Shown: piece by piece, positions 45,277 through 54,299 of the stretch
Layout of the letters: every line of letters starts with the position of its first letter
How positions within the stretch are numbered: position 1 is the stretch's first letter
NCBI GenBank assembly: GCA_029260575.1
Contig: JAJDDB010000028.1
Location: forward strand, 1 to 64,000
DNA length: 64,000 bases
Source of the DNA: Phycisphaerales bacterium
GTDB lineage: Bacteria; Planctomycetota; Phycisphaerae; Phycisphaerales; SM1A02
Direction: 5' to 3'
Translations under genes and position numbers: made by a program
Notes under the pieces: generated by a model
Database searches by the model: none
What the model saw: the letters and a program-made list of their open reading frames with translations, nothing else
What the model was told of the DNA's origin: nothing

Positions 45277-45858
45277 TCACGCAGAAAAATACTCCGGTTC
45301 GTTGCCCGGCTTCCATTTGATGTTGCAGCCGATGCTCGGCTTCTGCGGTTCGGGTACCGATCGGCTGGCCAGCACCGCATCAACAGCCGCGCGAAGGTCT
45401 TCACCCGTCACCCAAATATCACTGTTTGGCCGGCTGTCATCAAATTGTCCGCGGTAGACAAGCTTGTGATTGTCATCGAACACATAGAAGTCCGGCGTGC
45501 ATGCAGCGTGATATGCCCTGGCGACATTCTGCGTGGCATCGTAAAGATACGGAAACGTGTAGCCGGCGTTCTGCACTTCCTTGATCATCAGGTCCGGGCT
45601 GTCATCGGGATATTTTGCAGCATCGTTGGAATTGATACCGACGACGGCAACGCCTTTGGCCTGATAGTCGCGGGCGAACTTCGCCAATCCCTCGCGGATG
45701 TGGATCACAAACGGGCAGTGATTGCACATGAATACGACAACCAGCGCAGGCGCATCTTCAAAGTCGCCACGGCGAACCATCGCGCCTGCAGTGTCCGGCA
45801 GGGCGAACTCCGGAGCGTCAGTTCCCAGTTCCAACATCGTCGAAGCAGTAGCGGCCAT
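45277..45858 (-). CDS. Thioredoxin-fold / AhpC-TSA-like protein
   Basis: 193 residues, cytoplasmic (no signal peptide). The active site FMCNHCPFVIHI is a CxxC in the usual place after the first strand. The block APEFALPDTAG is typical of the AhpC/TSA-ResA group, with ACTPDFYVFD carrying the cis-Pro. Probable thiol-disulfide oxidoreductase. Start ATG 45858 was chosen because AGGA lies 9 bp upstream, while ATG 45867 would sit directly on it. Confidence 0.8.
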   Translation of the reverse strand: MAATASTMLELGTDAPEFALPDTAGAMVRRGDFEDAPALVVVFMCNHCPFVIHIREGLAKFARDYQAKGVAVVGINSNDAAKYPDDSPDLMIKEVQNAGYTFPYLYDATQNVARAYHAACTPDFYVFDDNHKLVYRGQFDDSRPNSDIWVTGEDLRAAVDAVLASRSVPEPQKPSIGCNIKWKPGNEPEYFSA

Positions 45859-46276
45859 CGGGTGCATTCCTTTCCGGTGTGAGTTGTGCGAATCAATCCA
45901 ATCGACCCGCTGCAGGACCATTCAGCCAGCGGGTCCTCAGATGGTAGGGCACCGACCATGCCTGACGTGAATCATGCACACAAACCCTCCCAAAGTCCCG
46001 AAAATGCAAGTGCTGGGCCTAATTGTCGTTCAGAATCAGTGAAAGACTGTCCACAGCGTTGACTTTCACCCGCCAAACGCCCAAACTTGTGAGTGTTGGG
46101 GATTGGGGAGAGATCACTTTTGATCTCACATCGGTTTCGAAGAGAGAGAGCGATATCGCTATGCACAGTCGCTGCCCCAATTTGGAGCGTCCTGTCAACC
46201 ATCTTTGAAATGAGCGTTCGAGCAGGTCGCACGAGGACGCGGCGTCGGATGCGAAGAGACCCCTTGGAGGAATGAA
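45859..46276. other. Intergenic region with hairpin and shared motif
   Basis: 418 bp between divergent genes. It holds a small perfect hairpin (GAGATCA, loop CTTT, TGATCTC; 46110-46127), the 16-bp motif at 46208-46223 shared with the other PEP-CTERM gene, and GGAGGA before the start at 46277. The hairpin has no T-run and is not a typical terminator. Confidence 0.4.
46208..46223 (+). promoter_or_regulatory. 16-bp motif shared upstream of both PEP-CTERM genes
   Basis: Second copy of AAATGAGCGTTCGAGC (first at 12206-12221). It ends 54 bp before the start codon. Identity does not extend far on either side. Role unproven. Confidence 0.3.
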
Positions 46277-47146
46277 ATGAAGACTCTGACTTTGACCCTC
46301 GCAGCTGGAACCATTCTCGCAATGACCAGTGCGGCAACTGCTGATGTGATCGCACTCGAAGATTTTGACGGCGGCGCGCTCAATCTCAACGGCACGACAA
46401 ACGTGCTTGACTACGGCGCGGGCGGCGGCAACGCCGGCGACACATTCGGTCGCGTCAAGGGATTGCACCTTGCAGGCGGCACTGGAATGTCAAATGATCT
46501 TGCTGATGATTCCGTTGTCGATGTCGGCGGTTCAGGAATCTTCGCTGGCGATTCGCGTGGTATTGCAGGCCAGAATACATCCGCCTTCTTCGGCATGGTC
46601 GATTCCGATGGCAACGTCGATGGCCTCGGGAACGGTCTGAACAATGCTGTGTGGTCCTTCGACATCTCTTCTGCGACAGCGATCACCAGCATTGATATGG
46701 ACATTGCTGCAATGGGCGACTTCGAAGAATCCTCGACAGATGGTTTCCTCGTCGAAGCACAGGTTGATGGCGGCGGCTGGACTGAAATCTTCAAGGGCCG
46801 AACGTTCGATGATGCAAACAACTTCTCGCGAACGTATCGCGCAATGGACGGCGGCGGCGTTTTCTCTGAAAATGATCCACTCGAACTGTTCATTGATGGT
46901 CTTGCAACCGGAACATTGCTCGACAAATCAGACGCTACAACAGGCGACTTTGATTCATTCTCATCAATCGGCCTTGCAGGCGCAAGCGGCGGGAAGCTCG
47001 AAATCAGAATCAGCTGGGCCGGTTCACCGTCGGGTAGCGAAGCGATGGGCTTTGACAATATCACCGTCAACGGCGTTCCCACACCCGGTGCCCTCGCACT
47101 GCTCGGCCTCGCCGGCATCGCCAGCCGTCGACGTCGTCGCGCCTGA
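46277..47146 (+). CDS. Exported protein with PEP-CTERM-like tail
   Basis: 289 residues. GGAGGA precedes ATG 46277 by 6 bp. Signal peptide of about 22 residues ends ATAD. The body is acidic, Gly/Asp/Ser-rich and beta-prone, with a lectin-like ending (GFDNITVNGV). The C-terminus PTPGALALLGLAGIASRRRR is a clear PEP-CTERM-type tag: PxPG, hydrophobic helix, Arg cluster. Probably cell-surface or matrix. Not homologous in the body to the protein at 12440 by eye. A strong terminator follows. Confidence 0.8.
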   Translation: MKTLTLTLAAGTILAMTSAATADVIALEDFDGGALNLNGTTNVLDYGAGGGNAGDTFGRVKGLHLAGGTGMSNDLADDSVVDVGGSGIFAGDSRGIAGQNTSAFFGMVDSDGNVDGLGNGLNNAVWSFDISSATAITSIDMDIAAMGDFEESSTDGFLVEAQVDGGGWTEIFKGRTFDDANNFSRTYRAMDGGGVFSENDPLELFIDGLATGTLLDKSDATTGDFDSFSSIGLAGASGGKLEIRISWAGSPSGSEAMGFDNITVNGVPTPGALALLGLAGIASRRRRRA

Positions 47147-47175
47147 TCGCCATAAGCTTAAGACAAATCACTCAA

Positions 47176-47204
47176 CGCCCATGCAACATCGCATGGGCGT
47201 TTTT
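47176..47204 (+). terminator. Rho-independent terminator
   Basis: Perfect 9-bp stem CGCCCATGC / GCATGGGCG with a six-base loop AACATC, followed by TTTTT. It lies 30 bp after the PEP-CTERM gene stop. Canonical form. Confidence 0.9.
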
Positions 47205-47231
47205 CATTGCGCATCTGTTGCGGACGCACAT

Positions 47232-48950
47232 TTACTCGTCGTTGTCATCACCTTCAAGAAGCTCCGACCACAGCCGGTCATGTGATTCACCGTGTCGCGT
47301 TTCAAGTTCAGACTGCGTCGGTGCATCCCAGATCACACGGTCATGCCCGAGCAGCGTACCCGTCGCAAAGGCGATATCTATCATCGAAATCTGGTGATCC
47401 GCAAGTGCGCGAATCTCCGCAGACTGCGCATCGGCCAGCCTTGCTGCAGCATCGAGGACATCCGTACTGGTGCGCACGCCGACGTTGAACTGCCGCTGCT
47501 CTGCTTCATAGGTTCGCCCCTCAAGAATCGCAGCCTGCCGCGCTGCAAGAATGCGCTGCCAGTTCTGCTCCAGCAGATCCAGAGCATCAAAGACTTCCTG
47601 ACGGATCGCAAGATCACGCTGCGCTTTTGTTGCCAACCGCTGCAGCCGCGTCAGAATCGCACGATGCACGCGCGCTTCCGCAGCTTCATTGCCCAGCGGC
47701 ACGCGCACATTCGCGCCCAGCGACCAGTTCTGAAACCGGTTGTCAAACACTTGATCGAATGCGCGGTTGTACGAAGTCCCCAACCCGCTGAGGCTGTAGG
47801 AATAATCCACGGTAAACAGCGGCAGCGCCTGATTCCGTTCGAAGTCAACCGTGCTCAGATCGCTTGCCAATTGCAGTTCCAGCTCCAGCATTTCCATACG
47901 ATTGACAATTGCGTACTGCGCAAGTTCATCAGCATCCAGTTCGAGTCCCGCAGGATTGGGATCGGTCACGGTCAGCAGCGCTGTCGGGCCGTTAATCGGC
48001 AGATCATTGCGGTTCATAATGCGTTTGAGATCACGCTGTCGTTGCCGCACAAGTGTCTGCGCAATGATGATCGCTTCCAGCCGCTGGGCCACGCCGGACT
48101 GCGCTCGGGTGACTTCTATTTCCGGAATGTCACCGGCATCAACTTTCCGCTGTGCCTGGTCAAGCTGCGCGATAGCCAATTCGTATTGCTGCTGCCGAAC
48201 GATCAACTCCCGTCGGGCTGCGTATAGATTCCAGTACGCGCGATCTGCGTTGGCAAGAATGCGGATTGATTCCAGTTTCGTGCGCGCATCCGTAATCGTC
48301 TTTTGATTGCGCGCAATCCGAATTGAATGCGTGTTCGCCCTAATGCCGCCGCCGCGCAACAGTGGCTGCGTGATCGAAAATCGCAGATCAGCATCATACG
48401 CAGGATTGAGCAGTGAAAACGGATTGTTTGTCTCAGTCTTGCTGAATGGGAAGTCAACCGTCACCGTGCCACCGGTGCGCAGCGGAATCTCCACGCCGAG
48501 GCTGAAGTTGTCAAAATCCGCAAGCGATCCCTCGGTCCCCAGCGCAGTGGGGGAGTCGGTATGCGTCGTCCGCGCAGAGCCCACAAAAGTCGCTTCGAAC
48601 TTGGCTTGTTCTTCATCAACTGTTGCCTGCGCGATCGTTGGATTCACGAGTTCCACGCGCAGATCGAGATTGTTCACAAGCGCTGCAGCCCGCACATCAC
48701 CCAGCGCAAGATCAAGCACCGCAGGCGGCGCGGCCGGCATCATCACTTGCGCAAGCATCGCCTCAGTCGCCTGTTCAATATCCACCGGTTCCATCGCAGA
48801 GCGCTCGCGCAGATCAAGTTCCTCAATCACATGCGTGCGCTGCGCCGGCACGTCAACCTGATATGAGCTGTCATCAAACAAACTCTGACAACCAGCCGCA
48901 CCAAGCCCGATTACGGCGGTGCCGATACTCCAGAACTGTACTGCTCTCAA
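47232..48950 (-). CDS. TolC family outer-membrane efflux lipoprotein
   Basis: 572 residues. Lipoprotein signal with lipobox GAAGC (Cys21). Two TolC-like halves of long coiled-coil helices and barrel strands (for example RAYWNLYAARRELIVRQQQY and LDQAQRKVDAGDIPEIEVTR), with the family repeat signs R.DL...RQEVFDAL and RQFNVGVRTSTDVLDA. It forms the outer channel of a tripartite efflux pump. Last gene of the adaptor-ATPase-permease-TolC operon, 61 bp after the permease. Confidence 0.88.
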   Translation of the reverse strand: MRAVQFWSIGTAVIGLGAAGCQSLFDDSSYQVDVPAQRTHVIEELDLRERSAMEPVDIEQATEAMLAQVMMPAAPPAVLDLALGDVRAAALVNNLDLRVELVNPTIAQATVDEEQAKFEATFVGSARTTHTDSPTALGTEGSLADFDNFSLGVEIPLRTGGTVTVDFPFSKTETNNPFSLLNPAYDADLRFSITQPLLRGGGIRANTHSIRIARNQKTITDARTKLESIRILANADRAYWNLYAARRELIVRQQQYELAIAQLDQAQRKVDAGDIPEIEVTRAQSGVAQRLEAIIIAQTLVRQRQRDLKRIMNRNDLPINGPTALLTVTDPNPAGLELDADELAQYAIVNRMEMLELELQLASDLSTVDFERNQALPLFTVDYSYSLSGLGTSYNRAFDQVFDNRFQNWSLGANVRVPLGNEAAEARVHRAILTRLQRLATKAQRDLAIRQEVFDALDLLEQNWQRILAARQAAILEGRTYEAEQRQFNVGVRTSTDVLDAAARLADAQSAEIRALADHQISMIDIAFATGTLLGHDRVIWDAPTQSELETRHGESHDRLWSELLEGDDNDE

Positions 48951-49011
48951 CGCCCTGACCCCTTTACCAAATCACATCCGCCTGTCGCCGTCGCACAATG
49001 CGCCCCAGCGA

Positions 49012-50262
49012 TTACTCGTGCCGCAAGGCATCAATTGGATCGAGCCGCGACGCCTTGATCGCTGGGAACATACCGAAGACCACGCCGACCAACGCGCAGA
49101 ACCCGAAGCTCATCACAACAGCCCACCACGGCACGACCGCATATTCCAGATCAGCGCCGGGCAGTTTCGTCATGGCCAGCGCGCCCAGTTCGCCGATTGC
49201 TACGCCGATGAACCCGCCGACCACCGATAGTGTGACCGCCTCCAGCAGAAACTGCATCAAGATGGCAGCCGGCGTCGCTCCGACCGCTTTGCGCAATCCG
49301 ATTTCGCGCGTGCGCTCTGACACCGACACCAGCATGATGTTCATAATGCCGATGCCGCCGACCAGCAGGCTGATACTGACAATACCGCCTGCGATCGCAG
49401 TAATCGCCGCTGCGACCACCTGAAACTGCTCGATAAACTGATCAATTGATTCCGCCCGGAATGTGTCCGGGTCGCCCGGCTCCAGACCGCGCATCTTGCG
49501 CATCACAAATCGAACTTCCGCCTGCGCCTCCGCAGCAAGCTCCGGCGACATAACCTGCGCAATGATCATGAAAAAGAAATCCGGATCCTTCATGCGCGCA
49601 GCTGTCGAAAATGGAATGATCATCTCCACATCTGAACCGCCCGGGCCGAAGTCCGCATTGAACATGCCCGCTTCAAAATCCTTGAGCACGCCAACGACCA
49701 GGAACCTGCGTTCATTGATCAGGATGTGCGTGTTCGTCGGGTCACTATTGAGTCGGAGCCGTTCAATACCCTTTTCATTGATCAGGCATACCTGCCGTGC
49801 GTTGTCGTTATCGGTGCGCATCAGTTGCCTGCCGAGCACAACTTCACGACCCTCGATTTCATGCCACGCCGGCCAGACTCCTGTCACCGATGCATTGGCT
49901 TGCGTCTTCGTTCCGACCTGCACGGTCGCACTCAAACCCGTATTCGGTGTCAGTCGCCGAATCGATGCGCAATTTGCTTCAATCGCTTCAAGCTCATTGA
50001 CCTTCATCCGCACATCGGTCCAGCCATAGCGATTGCGGGCTTCATCCGGAAAGTCGTGCAGAATGAACATCTTATTTGCGCCGATCGCTTCGAACTCGCT
50101 GAGGATTTTCCCTTTGAGTCCTGCGAGCGCTGCGATAACTGTCGTCACCGACGCCACGCCGATGATGATGCCCAGCGCCGTTAGGAACGATCGCGCCTTG
50201 TTGATCCAGATCTGCCGAAGCGCCAGCGCGATCGCCTGAATGTAAAACAGTGGATTCAACAT
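49012..50262 (-). CDS. MacB-like ABC transporter permease
   Basis: 416 residues. One TM at about 20-45 with the MacB-type phrase KARSFLTALGIIIGVASV, a periplasmic MacB-PCD domain of about 220 residues, then three TM helices at the C-terminus, the second region reading SVSERTREIGLRKAVGATP (FtsX-like signature). In E. coli MacB the ATPase is fused; here it is a separate upstream gene 12 bp away. The substrate could be a drug, siderophore or peptide. Confidence 0.88.
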   Translation of the reverse strand: MLNPLFYIQAIALALRQIWINKARSFLTALGIIIGVASVTTVIAALAGLKGKILSEFEAIGANKMFILHDFPDEARNRYGWTDVRMKVNELEAIEANCASIRRLTPNTGLSATVQVGTKTQANASVTGVWPAWHEIEGREVVLGRQLMRTDNDNARQVCLINEKGIERLRLNSDPTNTHILINERRFLVVGVLKDFEAGMFNADFGPGGSDVEMIIPFSTAARMKDPDFFFMIIAQVMSPELAAEAQAEVRFVMRKMRGLEPGDPDTFRAESIDQFIEQFQVVAAAITAIAGGIVSISLLVGGIGIMNIMLVSVSERTREIGLRKAVGATPAAILMQFLLEAVTLSVVGGFIGVAIGELGALAMTKLPGADLEYAVVPWWAVVMSFGFCALVGVVFGMFPAIKASRLDPIDALRHE

Positions 50263-50274
50263 AGCTTGCGTCGC

Positions 50275-51030
50275 CTATCCACCCACCGGGCCTGCCGATG
50301 TCGGCGGCGCGACGAGCGGCGCCGCTGCGCGCTCCGTCATCCGCACTGGCGCAGAGTTCATTCGATCTTCTTCAACCATGCCATCCGCCAGCCGGATGAT
50401 CCGATGACAATGTTCCGCAACATCATTTTCGTGCGTCACTATCACAATTGTCTGACCTTCATCGTGCAACTGTTCAAACAGCGTCAGAATCTCGCGCGTC
50501 GTCGCAGAATCAAGATTCCCGGTCGGTTCGTCAGCCAGCAATATAGATGGTTCGTTCAGAATCGCCCGGGCAATGGCTACGCGCTGCTTCTGTCCGCCCG
50601 AAAGCTGGTTCGGCCGATGGTGCATGCGATCCCCAAGCCCCACGCGCTCCAGTGCCCGCGTGGCCAGACGTCGCCGCATCCGCCACCCCGTGCGCGAATA
50701 CACCAACGGCATCTCGACATTCGCCAACGCCGTCATGCGCGGCAACAATTCAAACGATTGAAACACAAAGCCGACGCGCTTGTTGCGGACTGCTGCAAGC
50801 TCTGCCGCCGACATTGTGCTCACGTCATGGTCTGCCAACAGGAACGTGCCGGTGGTGGGGGTGTCCAGACAACCAAGAATGTTCATGAACGTGCTCTTGC
50901 CCGAGCCCGATGAACCCATGATCGCAACCCACTCGTTGTCATCAATGTCGATTGTCACGCCGCGCAGCGCATAGATCGTCTCCACCCCGACGCGATACAC
51001 CTTCCACAGATCACTGGTCTGAATAATCAT
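50275..51030 (-). CDS. MacB/LolD-like ABC ATP-binding protein
   Basis: 251 residues. Walker [11 protein letters not shown]-loop [19 protein letters not shown], signature LSGGQKQRV, Walker [13 protein letters not shown], switch His in [10 protein letters not shown]. The [12 protein letters not shown] wording is typical of the LolD/MacB branch. The stretch after residue 220 is an Ala/Pro-rich tail. Overlaps the adaptor gene by 4 bp. Confidence 0.92.
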   Translation of the reverse strand: MIIQTSDLWKVYRVGVETIYALRGVTIDIDDNEWVAIMGSSGSGKSTFMNILGCLDTPTTGTFLLADHDVSTMSAAELAAVRNKRVGFVFQSFELLPRMTALANVEMPLVYSRTGWRMRRRLATRALERVGLGDRMHHRPNQLSGGQKQRVAIARAILNEPSILLADEPTGNLDSATTREILTLFEQLHDEGQTIVIVTHENDVAEHCHRIIRLADGMVEEDRMNSAPVRMTERAAAPLVAPPTSAGPVGG

Positions 51031-52412
51031 GAACCAGTTCCATCAGCAGCAAGTGATGTCGTCGACTCCGCATCCGCACTGTCGTCAGCTTCTTCATCAT
51101 CAGTTGCGATCGCAGCGTCGTCTTCCGTCGCAGGTGCGTCGTCATCGGTATCAACGCGCACCGCCGCGCCATCGCTGAGTTCATCCAGCAGCGCCTTATA
51201 CGGGCCAACTACAACCGTGTCGCCGGGTTCCAATCCCTTGACAACAAGTTGATGTGTCAAATCACTTGCGCCTGCATGCACCGCCTGAAACTCTGCTTTG
51301 CCATCAACGACTTTGTACACGACGTACGCAACGCTCTTGCGCTTATTCACGAGTTCGCTGTTGCGAACATCATCCGGCAGATCTTCGATTGCGCGATCCA
51401 AAATCGCCTGACTAGGCACGACAATGCCGTTGTGTTCCGCTACTTCAACATCAGCATTCGCAGTGTGCCCGCTGCGCACGAGCTTGCCCTGCAGGTCGAG
51501 TTCAATCTCAGTCGCAAAGAACCCGCCGCCGCTTGCCGACTGCGAACGCTGCAGCGCGATATGCGTTACCGTTCCGCTGAACACTTCATCAGGGAAACCA
51601 TTGATGTACACCCGTGCAGTCTGACCAAGTCCGACCTTGGCTATGTCGTTTTCCGAGACTTCCGCAGTCAGCAGCATGCGGTCCAGGTCAGCGATCGTGA
51701 GTATCACAGTACCCGGGTTGTTCATCGTGCCGACCAGCACAACCTCGCCGACCTCTGCGTTGAGCGCACTGATCACGCCGTCCATCGGCGCGGTGATTAC
51801 GGTCTTGGACAGCGCTTCCGTTGCAAGATCAATGTCTGCCTTCGCGCTGACCAGTGAACTTTCAAGAACCGATATGTTGTATTTCGCAGCCTCGACGTTG
51901 GCATCCAGATCCTGCGCCCGTTCCATCGCATCATCTAGTTCACGACGACTCACATCGCCGCTGTCATAAAGCTGCTGCTTGCGCTCCAACTCACGCTTGG
52001 CAAAGTTCAGATTGCTCAGTACGCCCTGCAGCCGGGCCTGCTCGGATTGCAGTCGAAAGGATTCGCCATCGCGCCGCGCCTTCGCTGAGTCCAACGATGC
52101 AAGCAGGTTTCGATCATCAAGACGAACGACAACATCACCCTTCTTGACGTGCTCGCCTTCCTCGAACGGCAACTCTTCGATCTTCGAAGAAATCTCCGAC
52201 GAAAGCTGCACCTGCTTTTTCGGTTCGATCGTCCCCGGTGCTTTGACCATCTCGATGAGCGTTGACACCTCAGCGACTTCGACGCGAACGAGTATCCCGC
52301 TGGTATCGCCCGAAGACGAAGAAAATCCGCCCATCGAGCCCGGACCGACCGCCAAAGCCCCACCCAGCACGACCACAACCAGCACGAACAGCACTATGAG
52401 AGTGAGTTTCAC
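51027..52412 (-). CDS. Efflux periplasmic adaptor (HlyD/MacA-like)
   Basis: 461 residues. One N-terminal TM (LTLIVLFVLVVVVLGGALAV), then the membrane-fusion order: barrel-sandwich half (GTIEPKKQVQLSSEISSKIE), a long coiled-coil hairpin (about residues 115-220), the second half (VITAPMDGVISALNAEVGEVV) and beta-barrel domains, ending in a very acidic, probably disordered tail of about 50 residues. Start is GTG 52412 (VKLTLIVLF): AAGGGGAA lies 9 bp upstream, whereas the longer in-frame start at 52577 has no signal. First gene of the efflux operon. Confidence 0.88.
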   Translation of the reverse strand: MKLTLIVLFVLVVVVLGGALAVGPGSMGGFSSSSGDTSGILVRVEVAEVSTLIEMVKAPGTIEPKKQVQLSSEISSKIEELPFEEGEHVKKGDVVVRLDDRNLLASLDSAKARRDGESFRLQSEQARLQGVLSNLNFAKRELERKQQLYDSGDVSRRELDDAMERAQDLDANVEAAKYNISVLESSLVSAKADIDLATEALSKTVITAPMDGVISALNAEVGEVVLVGTMNNPGTVILTIADLDRMLLTAEVSENDIAKVGLGQTARVYINGFPDEVFSGTVTHIALQRSQSASGGGFFATEIELDLQGKLVRSGHTANADVEVAEHNGIVVPSQAILDRAIEDLPDDVRNSELVNKRKSVAYVVYKVVDGKAEFQAVHAGASDLTHQLVVKGLEPGDTVVVGPYKALLDELSDGAAVRVDTDDDAPATEDDAAIATDDEEADDSADAESTTSLAADGTGS

Positions 52413-52639
52413 GTCCCAAGTTCCCCTTATGACGGTACGAACCCCAAATCCTCGGCCGGTCAATTGTTGGGAGGACAGGCCCCCAAGTTGCACAACAAAC
52501 GGCCTGGAATCTGCCCAGCCAGCCACTGTACAACGGCCCAACAATAGGCATCCACCTACATTGTGTACATTTCGCACCGAGGAATCCGAAGCAACAGGCA
52601 GCCGGACCGATCAGCACCAACCGGCCGAGAGACTTTTCC

Positions 52640-53284
52640 ATGCAGATCGAATGTGACAGTTGCGAACGAATGATCGACATCCCCGCCGAGCACAAAGGCG
52701 CCAAGATCACCTGCCCGTACTGCAGCGATGTGAATCGCATTCCGCAACCGACCGAAACCGTCGCCGCCGCCAGCACTGCAGATCAGGGCGAGCAGCTTGG
52801 TAATCTGCCCGATCGCAGCAGCGCTGAAATAAACGTCTGCCTCGTGCGCCCCGCAATGTTTCGCGCGCATCCGTTCCGCTTTCTTGCGGTCTCGTTTCTC
52901 ATCATCGGCGGATTCAGCCTCGCGCTCTGGCCGCAGGTCAGCGACCGCCCTCCCAACTGGATCCTTTGGCCAGGCCTCCTCATCGGCCTCTTCGGCGTCG
53001 GCTGGTGGAGCATGTGGTGGCTGGCCACGCACTGGTGGATCAAACTCTCCGTCTCCAACAAACGCACCATTCGCCAGGAAGGCATCGTGCAACGGCACAC
53101 CACCGAAGTATTGCACGATCACGTTCGCAGCGTCGACATTCAACAGACACTGCTGCAGCGCATCCTCAACGTCGGAACAGTCGGCATTGATTCCGCAGGA
53201 CAGGACGATGTCGAAATCGTCATCGCCGACATTCCTGATCCGTACGAAGTCAAGAAAATCATCGACCGCTATCGCAAGATGTAA
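52640..53284 (+). CDS. Zinc-ribbon and bacterial PH domain membrane protein
   Basis: 214 residues. N-terminal ribbon CDSC..CPYC (about residues 5-28), linker, two TM helices (about 80-97 and 107-127), then a bacterial PH domain (YdbS/bPH2 type: WIKLSVSNKRTIRQEGIV..TTEVLHDHVRSVDIQQTLLQRILNVGTVGI). Function of bPH2 proteins is unknown; membrane association is common. Divergent from the efflux operon by 227 bp. Confidence 0.78.
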   Translation: MQIECDSCERMIDIPAEHKGAKITCPYCSDVNRIPQPTETVAAASTADQGEQLGNLPDRSSAEINVCLVRPAMFRAHPFRFLAVSFLIIGGFSLALWPQVSDRPPNWILWPGLLIGLFGVGWWSMWWLATHWWIKLSVSNKRTIRQEGIVQRHTTEVLHDHVRSVDIQQTLLQRILNVGTVGIDSAGQDDVEIVIADIPDPYEVKKIIDRYRKM

Positions 53285-53326
53285 ACCTCACATATGGCCC
53301 CGGGGTTACTCGGGGGTCTTCACCAA

Positions 53327-53752
53327 CTACTCCGGCAACCGCGGCAACGCAGCCAAATCCGGCTCCACAAACCGCGTCTTGGCCTCCGGCATCATGCGAC
53401 ATGCAGGCGAATAGAACAACCGCAAGATGTGCTTGCTCATCAACTGTGGATGCATGTCGCAGAATTCGTCCGCCTTGCTGACCGGATGCGACTCGCTGTA
53501 CGCCTGCATCGTTACATGAATCAACCACAAAAACGCATGCGTCGTTGTCTCGTGATATCCCGAAGTGGGGGAGTTAGGCACGTTGTTCGCAGCGTTGTAC
53601 TTCTTCACACCCTTGCGCATGTGCTGCAGCGCTTCTTCAAAGCCATGTCGCTGCAGATACGTGTACGCCACCCGCACATGCGCCCGATACGTCCACAACG
53701 CAATCGGCAACGTTAGACCCTCAAACTGTCGCACCAATTCCACATCATCCAT
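53327..53752 (-). CDS. Conserved protein of unknown function
   Basis: 141 residues from ATG 53752 (MDDVELVRQFEGLTLPIALW). Helical, no signal or TM. Recurring features of this family that I recognise without a name: TYRAHVRVAYTYLQRHGFEEAL, YHETTTHAFLWLI, the FCDMHPQLM block, and a conserved Pro-Glu-Ala..EPDL ending. The in-frame extension to 53950 covers the regulatory region and is rejected. A broken copy of its 5' end lies at 54691-54750. Divergent from the HMA gene. Confidence 0.65.
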   Translation of the reverse strand: MDDVELVRQFEGLTLPIALWTYRAHVRVAYTYLQRHGFEEALQHMRKGVKKYNAANNVPNSPTSGYHETTTHAFLWLIHVTMQAYSESHPVSKADEFCDMHPQLMSKHILRLFYSPACRMMPEAKTRFVEPDLAALPRLPE

Positions 53753-53839
53753 GCACCGCAGTGTATCTATTGACGCAACTCTGCCGGGCACCATGACTTG
53801 CAGACGACGAATTTCATTTTGCTTTTCGGTGGATTGCCT

Positions 53840-53856
53840 ATACCCACCGGGGGTAT
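53840..53856. promoter_or_regulatory. CsoR-type operator 1
   Basis: ATACCCACCGGGGGTAT: 6-bp inverted arms ATACCC/GGGTAT around a 5-bp G/C-rich centre, the form of operators bound by CsoR/RcnR-family repressors. It lies 75-91 bp before the HMA gene and 88 bp before the divergent gene. Confidence 0.65.
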
Positions 53857-53864
53857 GATACTGC

Positions 53865-53881
53865 ATACCCATAGGGGGTAT
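53865..53881. promoter_or_regulatory. CsoR-type operator 2
   Basis: ATACCCATAGGGGGTAT: same arms, different centre. Its axis is 25 bp from that of operator 1, so two repressor tetramers could bind side by side. Ends 49 bp before the HMA start. Confidence 0.65.
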
Positions 53882-53930
53882 CCTGCCCGTCGCGGCAGAC
53901 ACCGCCTCCCAACCCGAAAGGAACCAAACC

Positions 53931-54200
53931 ATGGCTTTTAGCAAGCCCAACGATCAATCCACGTCCGAAGCCCCGAAGAAACGTGATCGCACCATTGAGG
54001 TCAAAGGCATGACCGGTGATACGTGCGTTTCAAAGGTGAATACCGCCTTGAAGGACGTCAAGAATCTCAGCGTCGACTCCGTCAAGGTCGGCACGATCAA
54101 ACTTCGTGCTGCAACCCGCGATGAAGCTCAGGAAGCATGCGGTGCCGTGACGAAGGCCGGGTTCGAGGCAACCCTCGTCAAACCCGTCGCCACAGCCTGA
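53931..54200 (+). CDS. HMA-fold protein lacking the CxxC pair
   Basis: 89 residues. A heavy-metal-associated (ferredoxin-like) domain after a Lys/Ser-rich N-terminus. The metal loop reads GMTGDTCVSKV: where a copper chaperone has M-T-C-x-x-C, residue 29 is Gly and only Cys32 remains. Strands and helices around it (RTIEVKGMT, VSKVNTALKDV, VDSVKVGTIKLRAATRDEA) otherwise fit. It therefore probably cannot hold Cu(I) as CopZ does; a bridging thiol or another ligand is possible. AAAGGA lies 8 bp before ATG 53931. Two CsoR-type operators precede it and a CsoR-like gene follows 99 bp later. Confidence 0.75.
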   Translation: MAFSKPNDQSTSEAPKKRDRTIEVKGMTGDTCVSKVNTALKDVKNLSVDSVKVGTIKLRAATRDEAQEACGAVTKAGFEATLVKPVATA

Positions 54201-54265
54201 ACACCGAACTGAATCCCAGACGTTCCGATCGTTGCCCCAGCCCCCAACGGCCGGTCGGAGCGTCG

Positions 54266-54299
54266 AAGGATTCTGTATGCTTTCGAGGACAGAATCCTT
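54266..54299 (+). promoter_or_regulatory. Perfect inverted repeat abutting the CsoR-like start codon
   Basis: 11-bp arms AAGGATTCTGT and ACAGAATCCTT with a 12-base loop ATGCTTTCGAGG. The second arm ends one base before ATG 54300. The probable ribosome-binding sequence GAGGA is split between loop and arm, so folding of the mRNA could block translation. Alternatively the repeat is a DNA operator. Not GC-rich like the CsoR sites upstream. Confidence 0.55.

Noticed and set aside
53931-54200. Calling the HMA protein a CopZ copper chaperone
   Set aside because: The first Cys of the CxxC motif is Gly, so copper transfer by the usual mechanism is not supported.
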